Translations under genes and position numbers: made by a program
NCBI GenBank assembly: GCA_004078665.1
Contig: SCFO01000002.1
Span: 62,001 to 126,000, forward strand
DNA: 64,000 nt
Direction: 5' to 3'
Source: Halobacillus fulvus
Lineage (GTDB): Bacteria; Bacillota; Bacilli; Bacillales; Halobacillaceae
The notes under the pieces: model-generated
What the model was told of the DNA's origin: nothing
What the model saw: only the letters and a program-made list of their open reading frames with translations
The model's database searches: none
In this document: in pieces, positions 24,556 through 33,434 of the stretch
Position numbering within the stretch: the stretch's first letter is position 1
Layout: each line of letters starts with the position of its first letter

Positions 24556-24584
24556 ACTCAACCCAAGAAAACCGCTTCAACCAC

Positions 24585-24618
24585 AAAAAACCCCTCCACC
24601 CAAAAGGTGAAGAGGTTT
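24585..24618 (-). terminator. Terminator of ahpCF
   Basis: Stem AACCCCTCCACC/GGTGAAGAGGTT (mismatched centre) followed leftward by a T run. Confidence 0.7.
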
Positions 24619-24629
24619 CTATCGTAGAA

Positions 24630-26159
24630 TCAGCTACGGATGAGATGATCGAAGGCACCTAGTGCGGCGTTTGCTCCGTCACCCATCGAGATGATGATTT
24701 GGTTGTATGGATTGTCGGTACAATCCCCTGCTGCGTATAAGCCAGGTACGCTTGTTGCTCCTTGCTTATCAACAACGATTTCGCCTGTGCGCGTACGCTC
24801 AACGAAATCTCCGAGCCATTCTGTGTTCGGAACGAGTCCGATTTGGACGAAGACACCATCAAGTTCCACGTGGTGTTCTTGTCCAGATTCACGATCGACA
24901 AACGTAATGCCGTTGACATTGTCGTCTCCGGTGATTTCTGTCGTTTGTGCGTTCGTGTGGACCGTTACGTTCGGAAGGCTGTGCAGACGTTTTTGAAGCA
25001 CTTCATCGGCTTTCAGTTCGTCTGCGAATTCAAGAACGGTCACATGCTTGACGATTCCTGCAAGGTCGATCGCCGCTTCAATACCGGAGTTTCCTCCGCC
25101 GATGACGGCGACATCTTTTCCTTCGAATAAAGGACCGTCACAGTGAGGGCAGTATGCGACCCCTTTGTTCTTGAACTCTTCCTCACCAGGAACGCCGATT
25201 TTGCGCCAGCGTGCGCCTGTTGAGATGATGACACTTTTACTCTTCAAAACCCCACCGTTTTCAAGCTCAAGCTCGAAAAGGTCATTTTTGTCTAAACGGG
25301 CGGCGCGCTGAAGGTTCATGATGTCAATGTCGTAATCCTTCACGTGCTCTTCAAGACTTGCGACCATCTTCGGTCCTTCTGTCTGCTTCACACTGATGAA
25401 GTTTTCGATGCTCATCGTATCGAGTACCTGTCCGCCGAAACGCTCAGCTACGATTCCTGTACGGATTCCTTTACGTGCTGTGTAAATCGCCGCACTGGAA
25501 CCAGCTGGGCCACCACCGACAACAAGTACTTCAAACGGATCTTTGTCGTTGAATTCTTCTGGATCTGGACCTTCGCTAATGTTAGAGACGATCTCTTCAA
25601 GCGTCATGCGTCCGCCACCGAAGAACTCTCCGTTCAAGTGTACGGATGGTACGGCCATCACGTTTTTGCTTTCGACTTCTTCTTTGAAGGCCGCCCCGTC
25701 AATCATCGTGTGGGTGATATTCGGGTTGAGGACGCTCATCAGGTTCAGTGCCTGGACGACATCCGGGCAGTTGTGACAGCTTAGGCTGACATACGTTTCA
25801 AAGTGGTATTCGCCTTTGATGTTCTGGATTTGTTCGATCGTGTCCTGGTCCGCTTTCGGTGCACGGCCACTTGTTTGAAGAAGGGCCAGTACTAAAGAGG
25901 TGAACTCATGACCGAGTGGGACACCGGCGAATGTAATCCCAGTCTCTTCGTTCGGACGGTCGACCGTGAAGCTCGGTGTACGCTTAAGCGTCGCGGATTC
26001 AACCGTGATGTAAGAAGACATGGATGCCAGCTCTTCTGTAAGAGCCAGCATCTCTTTGGAAACATCGTCCTCGCCTGCACTGACCTTCAGGACAACCTCA
26101 CCCTCCATCAGTTGAAGGTATTGATTTAATTGTTCCTTAATTTGTGCATCAAGAACCAT
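24630..26159 (-). CDS. ahpF: Alkyl hydroperoxide reductase subunit F
   Basis: NADH-dependent flavoprotein that recharges AhpC. 509 aa: N-terminal double thioredoxin domain with Cys128/Cys131 (SCHNCPDV), FAD-binding VLVVGGGPAGSSAAIYTARK, redox centre Cys337/Cys340 (YCPHCDGP), NADH-binding VAVIGGGNSGIEAAIDLAG and the C-terminal GLYAAGDCTD. ATG 26159 is preferred over GTG 26168 for spacing from AAGGAG. Lies 12 bp downstream of ahpC in one operon. Confidence 0.97.
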   Translation of the reverse strand: MVLDAQIKEQLNQYLQLMEGEVVLKVSAGEDDVSKEMLALTEELASMSSYITVESATLKRTPSFTVDRPNEETGITFAGVPLGHEFTSLVLALLQTSGRAPKADQDTIEQIQNIKGEYHFETYVSLSCHNCPDVVQALNLMSVLNPNITHTMIDGAAFKEEVESKNVMAVPSVHLNGEFFGGGRMTLEEIVSNISEGPDPEEFNDKDPFEVLVVGGGPAGSSAAIYTARKGIRTGIVAERFGGQVLDTMSIENFISVKQTEGPKMVASLEEHVKDYDIDIMNLQRAARLDKNDLFELELENGGVLKSKSVIISTGARWRKIGVPGEEEFKNKGVAYCPHCDGPLFEGKDVAVIGGGNSGIEAAIDLAGIVKHVTVLEFADELKADEVLQKRLHSLPNVTVHTNAQTTEITGDDNVNGITFVDRESGQEHHVELDGVFVQIGLVPNTEWLGDFVERTRTGEIVVDKQGATSVPGLYAAGDCTDNPYNQIIISMGDGANAALGAFDHLIRS

Positions 26160-26171
26160 TTTTTCCACTCC

Positions 26172-26735
26172 TTAGATTTTACCTACTAGATCTAGGCTTG
26201 GTGTAAGTGTATCGTTGCCTTCTTCCCATTTAGCTGGGCAAACTTCGCCTGGGTTCTGGCGTACGTATTGTGCTGCTTTGATTTTGCCTACAAGTGTATC
26301 CGCGTCACGGCCGATTCCGCCTGCGTTGATTTCAACAGCTTGGATAACGCCGTCTGGGTCGATGATGAAAGTACCGCGCTCAGCAAGACCGTCTTCTTCG
26401 TTCAATACGTCGAACTGACGGGATAGCTGCTGGGAAGGGTCCCCGATCATTGGGTACTTGATTTTGTTGATTTTTTCAGAGCTGTCGTGCCAGCCTTTGT
26501 GTACGAAGTGAGTATCTGTAGAAACAGAGAATACTTCTGTACCTAGTTCTTTAAGAGTTTCGTAGTTGTTTTGAAGATCTTCAAGTTCTGTCGGGCAAAC
26601 GAAAGAGAAGTCTGCAGGGTAGAAGCAAACAACGCTCCACTGACCTTTGAAACTTTCTTCACTTACGTCGATGAACTCTCCATCGTGGAATGCTTTCGCC
26701 TGGAATGGTTGTACTTCTTTACCGATTAAAGCCAT
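26172..26735 (-). CDS. ahpC: Alkyl hydroperoxide reductase C (2-Cys peroxiredoxin)
   Basis: Reduces hydrogen peroxide and organic peroxides. 187 aa. Peroxidatic Cys47 in [12 protein letters not shown] and resolving Cys166 in [11 protein letters not shown], as in typical 2-Cys AhpC. ATG 26735 has AGGAGGAATTTAGTT upstream; a longer reading back to 27017 would run through the promoter. A PerR-type box lies over the transcription start, so peroxide induction is expected. Confidence 0.98.
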   Translation of the reverse strand: MALIGKEVQPFQAKAFHDGEFIDVSEESFKGQWSVVCFYPADFSFVCPTELEDLQNNYETLKELGTEVFSVSTDTHFVHKGWHDSSEKINKIKYPMIGDPSQQLSRQFDVLNEEDGLAERGTFIIDPDGVIQAVEINAGGIGRDADTLVGKIKAAQYVRQNPGEVCPAKWEEGNDTLTPSLDLVGKI

Positions 26736-26791
26736 AACTAAATTCCTCCTGTATATGTGTATAGATTTCTGCTTTTTATTAAGCAGTTTTT

Positions 26792-26806
26792 TTATAATAA
26801 TTCTAA
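26792..26806. promoter_or_regulatory. PerR box of ahpCF
   Basis: Minus-strand TTAGAATTATTATAA matches the PerR box TTATAATNATTATAA with one mismatch. It lies 11-25 bp past the -10, over the transcription start. Confidence 0.85.
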
Positions 26807-26816
26807 TACGATAACC

Positions 26817-26845
26817 ATTATTAAATAAAAGGTTGCATTTGTCAA
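26817..26845 (-). promoter_or_regulatory. ahpCF promoter
   Basis: Leftward TTGACA (26845-26840), 17 bp, AATAAT (26822-26817). Confidence 0.8.
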
Positions 26846-26964
26846 CCTCGTCACAAAAATGACATAACCGGCTATCTATATGGAAAATGTCGCACAATTC
26901 ACAGTATAAACGCTTTACGTATTTTATCAAAATGATATGAGGCTGCTTTTCAATTAGTGTAAAA

Positions 26965-27001
26965 TGTAAGCGTTTTCTCATTTTGCCACCAGAAATGAGA
27001 A
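26965..27001. promoter_or_regulatory. cre site and adjoining inverted repeat
   Basis: TGTAAGCGTTTTCT (26965-26978) fits the cre consensus fully. It runs into a perfect 9-bp inverted repeat, TTCTCATTT (26975-26983) and AAATGAGAA (26993-27001). It lies 130 bp before the rightward SGNH gene and 120 bp upstream of the ahpC -35; which gene it controls is not clear. Confidence 0.5.
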
Positions 27002-27130
27002 TCTCCATGAACAACACAAATCACCGCGGTTTCACGTTTTAAAAAAAGAGGAAAAGTTTAATAGATTGATATGGAAGAGTCTGTTAAACTAGAGGTGTGC
27101 GCTATAAAGAACTTAAGGAGATGAGGAGAA

Positions 27131-27844
27131 TTGAAAGGGTTGAAAAAAGGGATCGTTGTTGTGCTGATCGCTGTCTTCGCTTTGTCCATTCCGTCTGCCG
27201 CTCTCGGTCATCCGTCGAAAAAGGAAGTCGATTACGTCGCGTTTGGAGACTCTCTAGCATTTGGAATCACACCGTCTAATGGAGTAGGAAAAGGGTATCC
27301 TCAATTTCTCACAGAACGCTTGGAGCAATCCCAATACACTGTTGATTTCAACAATTTTTCTTTTCCGGGTGATCAATCCAGTGATCTAGTGAATGCTGTT
27401 CAAAGCCCTGAAGCTCAGCAGGAAATAGCCGAGGCTGAATATATTACGGTCAACATCGGAGCCAACGATATCCTTCCGCTACTAACATCACCTGCAAATA
27501 TACCAGCTGCTCTTAGTAATCTAGGCAATAACCTATTCTTTGCACTAGGAACGATCGACCAGATCAATCCGAACGCTAAAGTCTATGTAATGGGCTACTA
27601 CAATCCGTTTCCTAATTTACCGGAAAATCAATTGGCTCCTCTTCTCCCGATCCTTGATCAACTGAACGCCATCATCCAGCAGGCAACCGCTGCAAACGGA
27701 GATACCTACGTTCCGACTGAAACGATCATCGCGAAAAGATATCAGACATATTTGCCGAACCCTAGCAATATTCATCTCAGTGAATCCGGCTATCAAGCCA
27801 TCGCCAAAGAATTTTGGAAGAAACTAGATAAAAGTAAGAATTAA
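27131..27844 (+). CDS. Secreted SGNH/GDSL hydrolase, 237 aa
   Basis: Signal peptide (GIVVVLIAVFALSIPSAALG) followed by the four SGNH blocks: Ser in VAFGDSLAFG, Gly in the SFPGDQSSD region, Asn in NIGANDILPLL, and His in NIHLSESGYQAIA. The last block has Asn where most members have Asp before xxH, a change in the catalytic triad worth noting. Esterase or lipase activity outside the cell is expected. The TTG start at 27131 follows GGAGATGAGGAGAA. The isochorismatase-like gene starts 41 bp downstream. Confidence 0.9.
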   Translation: MKGLKKGIVVVLIAVFALSIPSAALGHPSKKEVDYVAFGDSLAFGITPSNGVGKGYPQFLTERLEQSQYTVDFNNFSFPGDQSSDLVNAVQSPEAQQEIAEAEYITVNIGANDILPLLTSPANIPAALSNLGNNLFFALGTIDQINPNAKVYVMGYYNPFPNLPENQLAPLLPILDQLNAIIQQATAANGDTYVPTETIIAKRYQTYLPNPSNIHLSESGYQAIAKEFWKKLDKSKN

Positions 27845-27885
27845 TTTATGAGGAGTTCGTTCCTTTTTGAAAAGAGGTTAAGCAT

Positions 27886-28443
27886 TTGAAGCAGACGTTA
27901 GTAGTCATAGACGCCCAACAGGATTTAATAGAAGGAAACGAAGAAGAGCATCCCGTTTTCAATAAAGACCAGCTGATTGGGAATATCAATCTCGTTATTG
28001 AGAAAGCGCAGGAGTCCGGAATTCCCATTGTATTTGTAAGAGACTTGGATATTGCCGGAGGAAAAGGGAAGGGCTTTGATGTTCACGAGGACATTCAACA
28101 GCCTTCTGATGCCAAAGTGTTCGATAAAGCCGCCACGAATTCTTTTCACGGAACCGGGCTGCTTGAGCATTTAAGGGCACAAGAAACAGAGCATCTTGTC
28201 ATCATGGGATGCGCAACCCAGCATTGTATTGATACCGCGGTCCGAACTGCTACAATCAACGGCTTTGATGTCACGCTGATCGAGGATGGTCATTCGACGG
28301 CGGATAGTCAGAGTCTGAGCGCAGAGCAGATCATCCGTCATCACAATGAAACGCTTCATGGTCATTACAATGTGGAGCATTTTTCAGTGGTGAGGAAAGC
28401 CGAGGAAGATGTGTTCCAACCGACTCATGATTCATATCGTTAA
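27886..28443 (+). CDS. Isochorismatase-like cysteine hydrolase, 185 aa
   Basis: Catalytic triad positions visible: Asp in LVVIDAQQDLIEG, Lys in FDKAATNSFHGTGL, Cys in VIMGCATQHCIDTAV. The family includes isochorismatases, nicotinamidases and carbamoylases; the substrate is unknown. No signal peptide. The TTG start at 27886 follows AAAGAGGTTAAGCA. Terminator at 28451. Confidence 0.88.
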   Translation: MKQTLVVIDAQQDLIEGNEEEHPVFNKDQLIGNINLVIEKAQESGIPIVFVRDLDIAGGKGKGFDVHEDIQQPSDAKVFDKAATNSFHGTGLLEHLRAQETEHLVIMGCATQHCIDTAVRTATINGFDVTLIEDGHSTADSQSLSAEQIIRHHNETLHGHYNVEHFSVVRKAEEDVFQPTHDSYR

Positions 28444-28450
28444 CTTTTGC

Positions 28451-28484
28451 GAACCCTCTATCCTCATGATAGGGGGTTCTTTGT
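28451..28484 (+). terminator. Terminator after the isochorismatase-like gene
   Basis: Stem GAACCCTCTAT/ATAGGGGGTTC (one G-T pair) with a CTTTGTT tail. Confidence 0.75.
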
Positions 28485-28491
28485 TGGATAA

Positions 28492-28658
28492 GTTTCCGTG
28501 TTCTATACTAGTGCTTGGAGGAGAGGGGAATACCTCGCTTTCCATGGGCGGGCGCTGAGCGTCCTCGTCGCCTTGCTCCTGCGGGATCTCAGCCTGCCCT
28601 TCCTCCCATAGGAGTCTCACTATTTCCCTTCCCTCTTCTGTAAAATACGAACGGAAAC
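28492..28658. mobile_element. MITE-like element, copy A (167 bp)
   Basis: Terminal GTTTCCGT at 28492-28499 and its complement ACGGAAAC at 28651-28658. Inside are TTGGAGGAGAGGGGAATACC, CATGGGCGGGCGCTGAGC and CTGCGGGATCTCAGCCTGCC. Copy B (41531-41700) is the same element in opposite orientation. No gene lies in 28444-28779. Confidence 0.85.
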
Positions 28659-28779
28659 ATCACTTGCTAAACGTACAATGGGCTTCAATAGCAAAGTTTT
28701 GGCATGCGTGCTTTTTCATATGGACTCTTTCTATCCACATCAAATGATAGGCTTTTAACATGGCCTATTGAGATGAGTG

Positions 28780-29080
28780 TTAGAGTGCTGACCACATCTC
28801 ACTAACGAGCAGAACAAGCAGTGCTGCTCCGATCAGAAAAATGAAGAAAATGATAAACGAGCGTTCGCGCCGGCCAAAAATCGCCACGATACTGGAAATG
28901 AATGCTCCTAAACCGAATACCACTCCGACAATTCGAGGCTGCCCCGACCCACACCTCCTGATTGGAAAAGTCGCCTAAAAACGAAAGAACAGATCCAGTT
29001 GCCAGCAACAGTATGAACAAAATAAAAAAGAAAAGAGACCATTTTCCTGCTGGCGTTTGAGGGGTGAACAGCTTTTTCAC
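28780..29080 (-). pseudogene. Small membrane protein gene with a frameshift
   Basis: From GTG 29080 the frame encodes MKKLFTPQTPAGKWSLFFF and a membrane segment (ILLLATGSVLSFL), up to about NQEVW. Beyond roughly 28955 that frame becomes polar nonsense with many Cys and Arg, while another frame continues as GQPRIVGVVFGLGAFISSIV and SFIIFFIFLIGAALLVLLV, ending at TAA 28782-28780. Joined, they make a three-segment protein of about 100 aa, so a one-base indel near GTGTGGGTCGGGGCAG is likely. It may be a real inactivation or a sequencing error. Confidence 0.75.
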
Positions 29081-29120
29081 GAGTGACCCACCTTTCTTCC
29101 TTTCTTTTTATCGTACCACA

Positions 29121-29155
29121 AAAAAACCTCGACCCCTGTGAGGGATCGAGGTTTA
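29121..29155. terminator. Terminator of the azoreductase gene
   Basis: Stem AACCTCGA/TCGAGGTT with partial inner pairs, flanked by A and T runs. Confidence 0.75.
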
Positions 29156-29161
29156 TCGAGT

Positions 29162-29794
29162 TTAGGCGTTTTGATAGGAAAGTTCAGCAGCGACTTTCGA
29201 TACTTTTTCAAGACCTTCCTGGACGATTTCTTCTGCTTTGTCTGGGTTAGCATTATGGCCTTCGATTACTACTTTATCCAGCACGTTCATGCCGAACAGT
29301 CCGCCGAAAACGTTCTCCATGTAGTTCAGAGACATCTCCATTGGCTGCATGGATGGATCGGAATAAACTCCGCCACGTGCGTTCAGAAGAATGACACGCT
29401 TGTCTGTCATTAGTGGCTTAATGCCTTCTTCTGTATATTGGAATGTGAAGCCTGCTTCTGCGATATAGTCGATGAACGTTTGAAGCTTCGCTGGAATTGT
29501 GAAGTTCCATAGTGGGAAGGCGAAGACGACGACATCGGCTGCGCTGAAAACATCCTTCGCTTTTTGTTTCGCGTCGAGCAAACGTTGCTCTACATCTGTA
29601 AGAGCAACTCCTTCCTGCTGCTTACCTAATGCAGAGAAGAGTTCCTGTCCGAAATAAGGAGTATCCTCAGCGAATACATCGTACGTGCTGATGTTGATCT
29701 CCTCGTTACTTTGAACATTTTCCATAAACGTTTCATACATTTTCGTAGAAATTCCATCTGGACGGTTATTGGCTTTAACGACAAGTACGTTCAT
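29162..29794 (-). CDS. azoR: FMN-dependent NADH-azoreductase
   Basis: 210 aa flavodoxin-like quinone/azo reductase. Features are VVKANNRPDGISTKM (phosphate-binding start), VVVFAFPLWNFTIPAKLQTFIDY (cited in part as FAFPLWNFTIPAKL, the FMN-binding hallmark) and LLNARGGVYSD. Reduces quinones, azo compounds and protects against thiol-reactive electrophiles in related bacilli. ATG 29794 follows AGGAGGTTGGAAAT; a longer reading to 29902 is not supported. Confidence 0.95.
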   Translation of the reverse strand: MNVLVVKANNRPDGISTKMYETFMENVQSNEEINISTYDVFAEDTPYFGQELFSALGKQQEGVALTDVEQRLLDAKQKAKDVFSAADVVVFAFPLWNFTIPAKLQTFIDYIAEAGFTFQYTEEGIKPLMTDKRVILLNARGGVYSDPSMQPMEMSLNYMENVFGGLFGMNVLDKVVIEGHNANPDKAEEIVQEGLEKVSKVAAELSYQNA

Positions 29795-30052
29795 GATTTC
29801 CAACCTCCTGTTGTAGACTACTCTTGTATTTTTTGAACGACTAAGCGTTATTATAAAGTCTCGAATATGAGAATTCAAATTTAAAGGCTTATTCCATAAC
29901 ATGTATAAACGGCACGCTTTTTTTACTGTGAAGATTAGACTAAAAAACCAGGAGAGTGGAGAAGTAAGATAGGAATATAGACTTGCTTGAGAGGTTTTGA
30001 AAAAATGTATTTTGCTTTAGAATAACGATAGGTTCATAAAGGGGAGATTGTA

Positions 30053-30694
30053 TTGGTTTACATATTTGAATGGAATCTAAAGAAATGTTCAATTCTCATC
30101 ACTCTATTGTTTCTTTTGACCGCGTGTACCGCTGATGACAGTAAGGAAGCGGACTCAACGGGAACTCAGAGCAACGCATCGACATTCATCACGATTCAAC
30201 CAGCCGAGCTTTCAGAGCGAGAGCAAACCATTATTAATCAAATTGGTGGAGACTATCAGAGTTTCTTCACAATAAAAGGTGATCTGGGACCAGATGAAAC
30301 AATCGTTCAGTCTATTGGCGTTTACCGGGAAGGTCAGAAGGAAGAAGAAAGGCTAACTTCTTTTTCCGACTCATTGGAGGGGGATCTTCATTCGTATCAA
30401 CTGCGGTTGGAAGATGAGACGACTTACTTGAGAATCGGCTTTCCAAGTGGGTCAGCAGGAGCCTCTACAGTACTGCCCGATCAATTGGGGACTTTCGTTT
30501 ATCAACAAATGGAAGAGGAATTTACGTTGACCAAAGGAGAACCGGTCTATGTGGCTTATCTGATCGGGTCCAGCCAAAATAGTATGTCTTTCAGGCAGCC
30601 GGAAGATTGGACGACTGTCCCTACGTCGGTTCAAGAGGCGGAGTATTCGATCGTTTTTAAAGTGGAGTGGAGAGATACAAAGGATCATTCTTAA
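30053..30694 (+). CDS. Lipoprotein of unknown function, 213 aa
   Basis: The signal SILITLLFLLTACTADDS has the lipobox LTAC near residue 25. The mature part is acidic and mostly beta; no domain recognised. The TTG start at 30053 sits eight bases after AAAGGGGAGA. Own terminator. Probably a membrane-anchored extracellular protein. Confidence 0.7.
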   Translation: MVYIFEWNLKKCSILITLLFLLTACTADDSKEADSTGTQSNASTFITIQPAELSEREQTIINQIGGDYQSFFTIKGDLGPDETIVQSIGVYREGQKEEERLTSFSDSLEGDLHSYQLRLEDETTYLRIGFPSGSAGASTVLPDQLGTFVYQQMEEEFTLTKGEPVYVAYLIGSSQNSMSFRQPEDWTTVPTSVQEAEYSIVFKVEWRDTKDHS

Positions 30695-30701
30695 ATCTTT
30701 T

Positions 30702-30740
30702 GAAGGCCTGCTCGTTCATCTGAGCAGGTCTTCAGTTGTT
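30702..30740 (+). terminator. Terminator after the lipoprotein gene
   Basis: Stem GAAGGCCTGCTC/GAGCAGGTCTTC (one mismatch) with a TTGTTTT tail. Confidence 0.75.
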
Positions 30741-30884
30741 TTAAAGAGGACAGATTTTGTCATCCCATTTGTTTTTTCTACGATTCATGACAAAAGTATA
30801 ATACAGAAAATATAGAAAATTTGGTACAATCATCCATGTAACCTTTTTTGAAAACGGATTCAAATAGACAACGGGAGGGATTGC

Positions 30885-32525
30885 ATGGCTTCAAACACAT
30901 GGAATTGGCTGTGGGATAAGCATGACCAGGCCAAAGATCTACTGAGTTTTTTTGTGAAACCGAACGAAAGTACGTCTTCCGGCAGAGGATCTTCCGCAGA
31001 ACGATCCGAGGGAGGCGGTAATGGAAGAAGCTATAAACCGGCTCAGAAGATCGGGTTATTTGCAGGGCCGCTCCTGTTTATCTTGACGTTATTATTTTTC
31101 CAGCCGGAAGGAATGAGTGGGGAAGCGCAGGCTATTCTCGCCAGTACACTCTGGGTTGCCGTCTGGTGGATGACGGAAGCGGTGCCGATCCCGGTCACTT
31201 CACTGCTTCCGATTGTCCTCTTCCCATTGACTGGCGGGCTTGGCATTGATCCAACTGCCTCTTCCTATGGTGATGATACGATTTTTCTATTTATGGGTGG
31301 ATTCATGATCGCACTCGCGATGGAGAAGTGGAACTTGCATAAGCGGATCGCCTTGACGATCATTTTGATGATTGGCACGAACACCGAACGGATCATCCTC
31401 GGATTCATGGTAGCGACAGGTTTTCTGTCGATGTGGATTTCGAATACGGCGACAGCGATGATGATGGTACCGATCGGGCTTGCGATCATTTTTCAAGTGT
31501 CCGAACAGCTGAAAGACGACGATTCGATTGACACATCGAAGGAAAACTTCGGTTTCGGAAAAGCGCTCATGCTCAGTATCGCTTACTCCGCTTCGATCGG
31601 AGGGATTGCGACGCTGATCGGGACACCTCCGAATACGGCGTTTGCCGCAGTCGTCAATAATCTGTATGGGATTGAGATTTCGTTCGCGCGCTGGATGCTG
31701 TTCGGAGTGCCGGTCGCGTGGCTGTTCATCTTCCTCGTCTGGTTTTATTTGATCAAAGTCGCTTACCCGCTCAAGCTGAAGCAATTGCCAGGGGGGCGGA
31801 AGGTGATCAAAGATGAGAAGGACGCACTTGGCCAAGCTTCTTATGAAGAAAAAGTGGTGCTGACGATCTTCGTCTTAGCTGCGATTTCCTGGGTGACACG
31901 TTCTTTTCTGCTTCAAGAGTACGTCAATGAAAACATCAACGATGCAATTATCGCACTGACCGCCTCGTTCATTCTATTTGCCATCCCTTCACGCGCAGAA
32001 AAAGGTGGTCGGATCCTCGACTGGGATACAGCGGTCAAATTACCGTGGGGAATCCTGTTGTTATTCGGGGGAGGACTTGCGATTGCGACAGGCTTCAGTC
32101 AGTCCGGCCTTTCGGAATGGATTGGAAATCAGCTGACGGTGCTTGAAGGTGTGCATCTGTTCATCGTCCTGCTCGTCGTTTCAGCGATGGTCATCTTCCT
32201 GACTGAAATCACATCGAACACAGCAACGGCGAACATGATGTTCCCGATCATGGCTGCTCTCGCGGTGGCGCTTGGTGTCCATCCATACGCCGTCATGATT
32301 GCAGCAGGTGTCGCCTCATCCTGCGCGTTCATGCTTCCGGTCGCGACGCCCCCGAACGCCGTCGTATTCGGATCCGGCTACTTAAGGATTCCGGATATGG
32401 CGAGAGCCGGGTTCATGCTGAATCTTGCAGGCATCGTGCTCGTCACGCTTGCGGTCTATTTCTGGCTGCCGATTGCGTGGGGGATTGATTTGAGCGAAGT
32501 GCCTGAGATGTTGAAAACGGAATAA
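30885..32525 (+). CDS. SLC13/DASS family anion:sodium symporter, 546 aa
   Basis: Integral membrane transporter expected to import di- or tricarboxylates (or sulfate) with Na+. A hydrophilic N-terminal 50 residues rich in Ser/Gly precede about eleven membrane segments. Family signatures are AVPIPVTSLLPIVLFP, the SNTATAMMMVPIGLAI motif in the first half and its mirror TSNTATANMMFPIMAAL plus MLPVATPPNAVVFGSG in the second. ATG 30885 follows GGGAGGG. Monocistronic. Confidence 0.95.
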   Translation: MASNTWNWLWDKHDQAKDLLSFFVKPNESTSSGRGSSAERSEGGGNGRSYKPAQKIGLFAGPLLFILTLLFFQPEGMSGEAQAILASTLWVAVWWMTEAVPIPVTSLLPIVLFPLTGGLGIDPTASSYGDDTIFLFMGGFMIALAMEKWNLHKRIALTIILMIGTNTERIILGFMVATGFLSMWISNTATAMMMVPIGLAIIFQVSEQLKDDDSIDTSKENFGFGKALMLSIAYSASIGGIATLIGTPPNTAFAAVVNNLYGIEISFARWMLFGVPVAWLFIFLVWFYLIKVAYPLKLKQLPGGRKVIKDEKDALGQASYEEKVVLTIFVLAAISWVTRSFLLQEYVNENINDAIIALTASFILFAIPSRAEKGGRILDWDTAVKLPWGILLLFGGGLAIATGFSQSGLSEWIGNQLTVLEGVHLFIVLLVVSAMVIFLTEITSNTATANMMFPIMAALAVALGVHPYAVMIAAGVASSCAFMLPVATPPNAVVFGSGYLRIPDMARAGFMLNLAGIVLVTLAVYFWLPIAWGIDLSEVPEMLKTE

Positions 32526-32529
32526 GAAG

Positions 32530-32569
32530 AAAAGAGCCTGTCTCCAACTGATGAGACAGGCTCTTATGT
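32530..32569. terminator. Hairpin after the SLC13 transporter gene
   Basis: Perfect 13-bp stem AAGAGCCTGTCTC/GAGACAGGCTCTT; the T tract is short. Confidence 0.7.
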
Positions 32570-32587
32570 GTTCTAGCGACGATTAGA

Positions 32588-32833
32588 TTAGAACACCATT
32601 TGTACAAATTCATAGGCGTATAATAGAAAAACGAGTCCGGCCACAATCGTCAGGACTGTTTTACGATCTCTCCATAAATACAAGGCAAATATACCGATGG
32701 CAATCAGGGTGACAGGATAGAACACCCAGTCGAACCAGGTCGCTTCAATGAAAAATGTATCCAGCGTAAAAAGCCCCCAGACGACGAGAAGGGCAAGACC
32801 ATATGACTTATTCATTTTCTTATTCTGCGTCAT
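32588..32833 (-). CDS. Small membrane protein, 81 aa
   Basis: Three hydrophobic segments (LALLVVWGLFTLDTFFI, FYPVTLIAIGIFALYLW, VLTIVAGLVFLLYAYEFV). Its ATG (32833) directly follows the TGA of the acetyltransferase, so translation is probably coupled. No family recognised. Confidence 0.65.
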   Translation of the reverse strand: MTQNKKMNKSYGLALLVVWGLFTLDTFFIEATWFDWVFYPVTLIAIGIFALYLWRDRKTVLTIVAGLVFLLYAYEFVQMVF

Positions 32834-33409
32834 TCAAACACCTTCCCTGTTAAAAACTTTGGTGCGCACCTCTTCCCACTCGCGGCGCAATATCCCCATT
32901 TTTACAGCATCGTAGGGGATGCCATCGACTGCTCTCGCTTCTCTGATTCTCGCTTCTTCCTTCATGCCGAGCTTCTCCGCTACTTTTATCATTCGGCCAT
33001 TGCCTGACCACGTCGACATCCCGAGACGGTGAAGCTCTGTATGTGAAAAAAGAAAATCTATCCACAATTGATAAGCCTCCGTCCCGTAGCCGCCATTCCA
33101 GTAATCCGGGTCATAAATCACGATTCCAGTTTCAAGCCAGTCCGTGTTTTTGTCTACCCAATAAGAACCCACGTAGCCGATCGTCTGCTGATTCGCAGAA
33201 ATGATGAGTGCGTCCGGTATCCCCGGATAGATGTCTTCTTCCCATTGCTTCTTATAAGCATCTTTTGATATTTTTTCTTCCACTATGTAGGGTCCGTTCC
33301 ATTTCTTCGCTTCCTGAACGGGATCTTCATATTTCCAATGGTATAACTGATCCAGATCTGTTTCGGTAGCTTTTCGTAACAGCACCTGGTTTCCTTCTAT
33401 TTGTAACAA
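32834..33409 (-). CDS. GNAT acetyltransferase, RimJ/RimL type, 191 aa
   Basis: Typical layout: VLLRKATETDLDQLYHW at the start, GIVIYDPDYWNGGYGTEAYQ with the acetyl-CoA loop, RLGMSTWSGNGRMIKVAEKL and GMKEEARIREA at the end. The TTG at 33409 is the start because AGGAGGG lies six bases upstream; no ATG is suitably placed. Substrate unknown. Followed directly by a small membrane protein gene. Confidence 0.85.
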   Translation of the reverse strand: MLQIEGNQVLLRKATETDLDQLYHWKYEDPVQEAKKWNGPYIVEEKISKDAYKKQWEEDIYPGIPDALIISANQQTIGYVGSYWVDKNTDWLETGIVIYDPDYWNGGYGTEAYQLWIDFLFSHTELHRLGMSTWSGNGRMIKVAEKLGMKEEARIREARAVDGIPYDAVKMGILRREWEEVRTKVFNREGV

Positions 33410-33434
33410 ACAATCCCTCCTTGCCTTATGGTTG

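Noticed and set aside
26736-27017. Extended AhpC start
   Set aside because: Would run through the promoter and PerR box; ATG 26735 is ideal.
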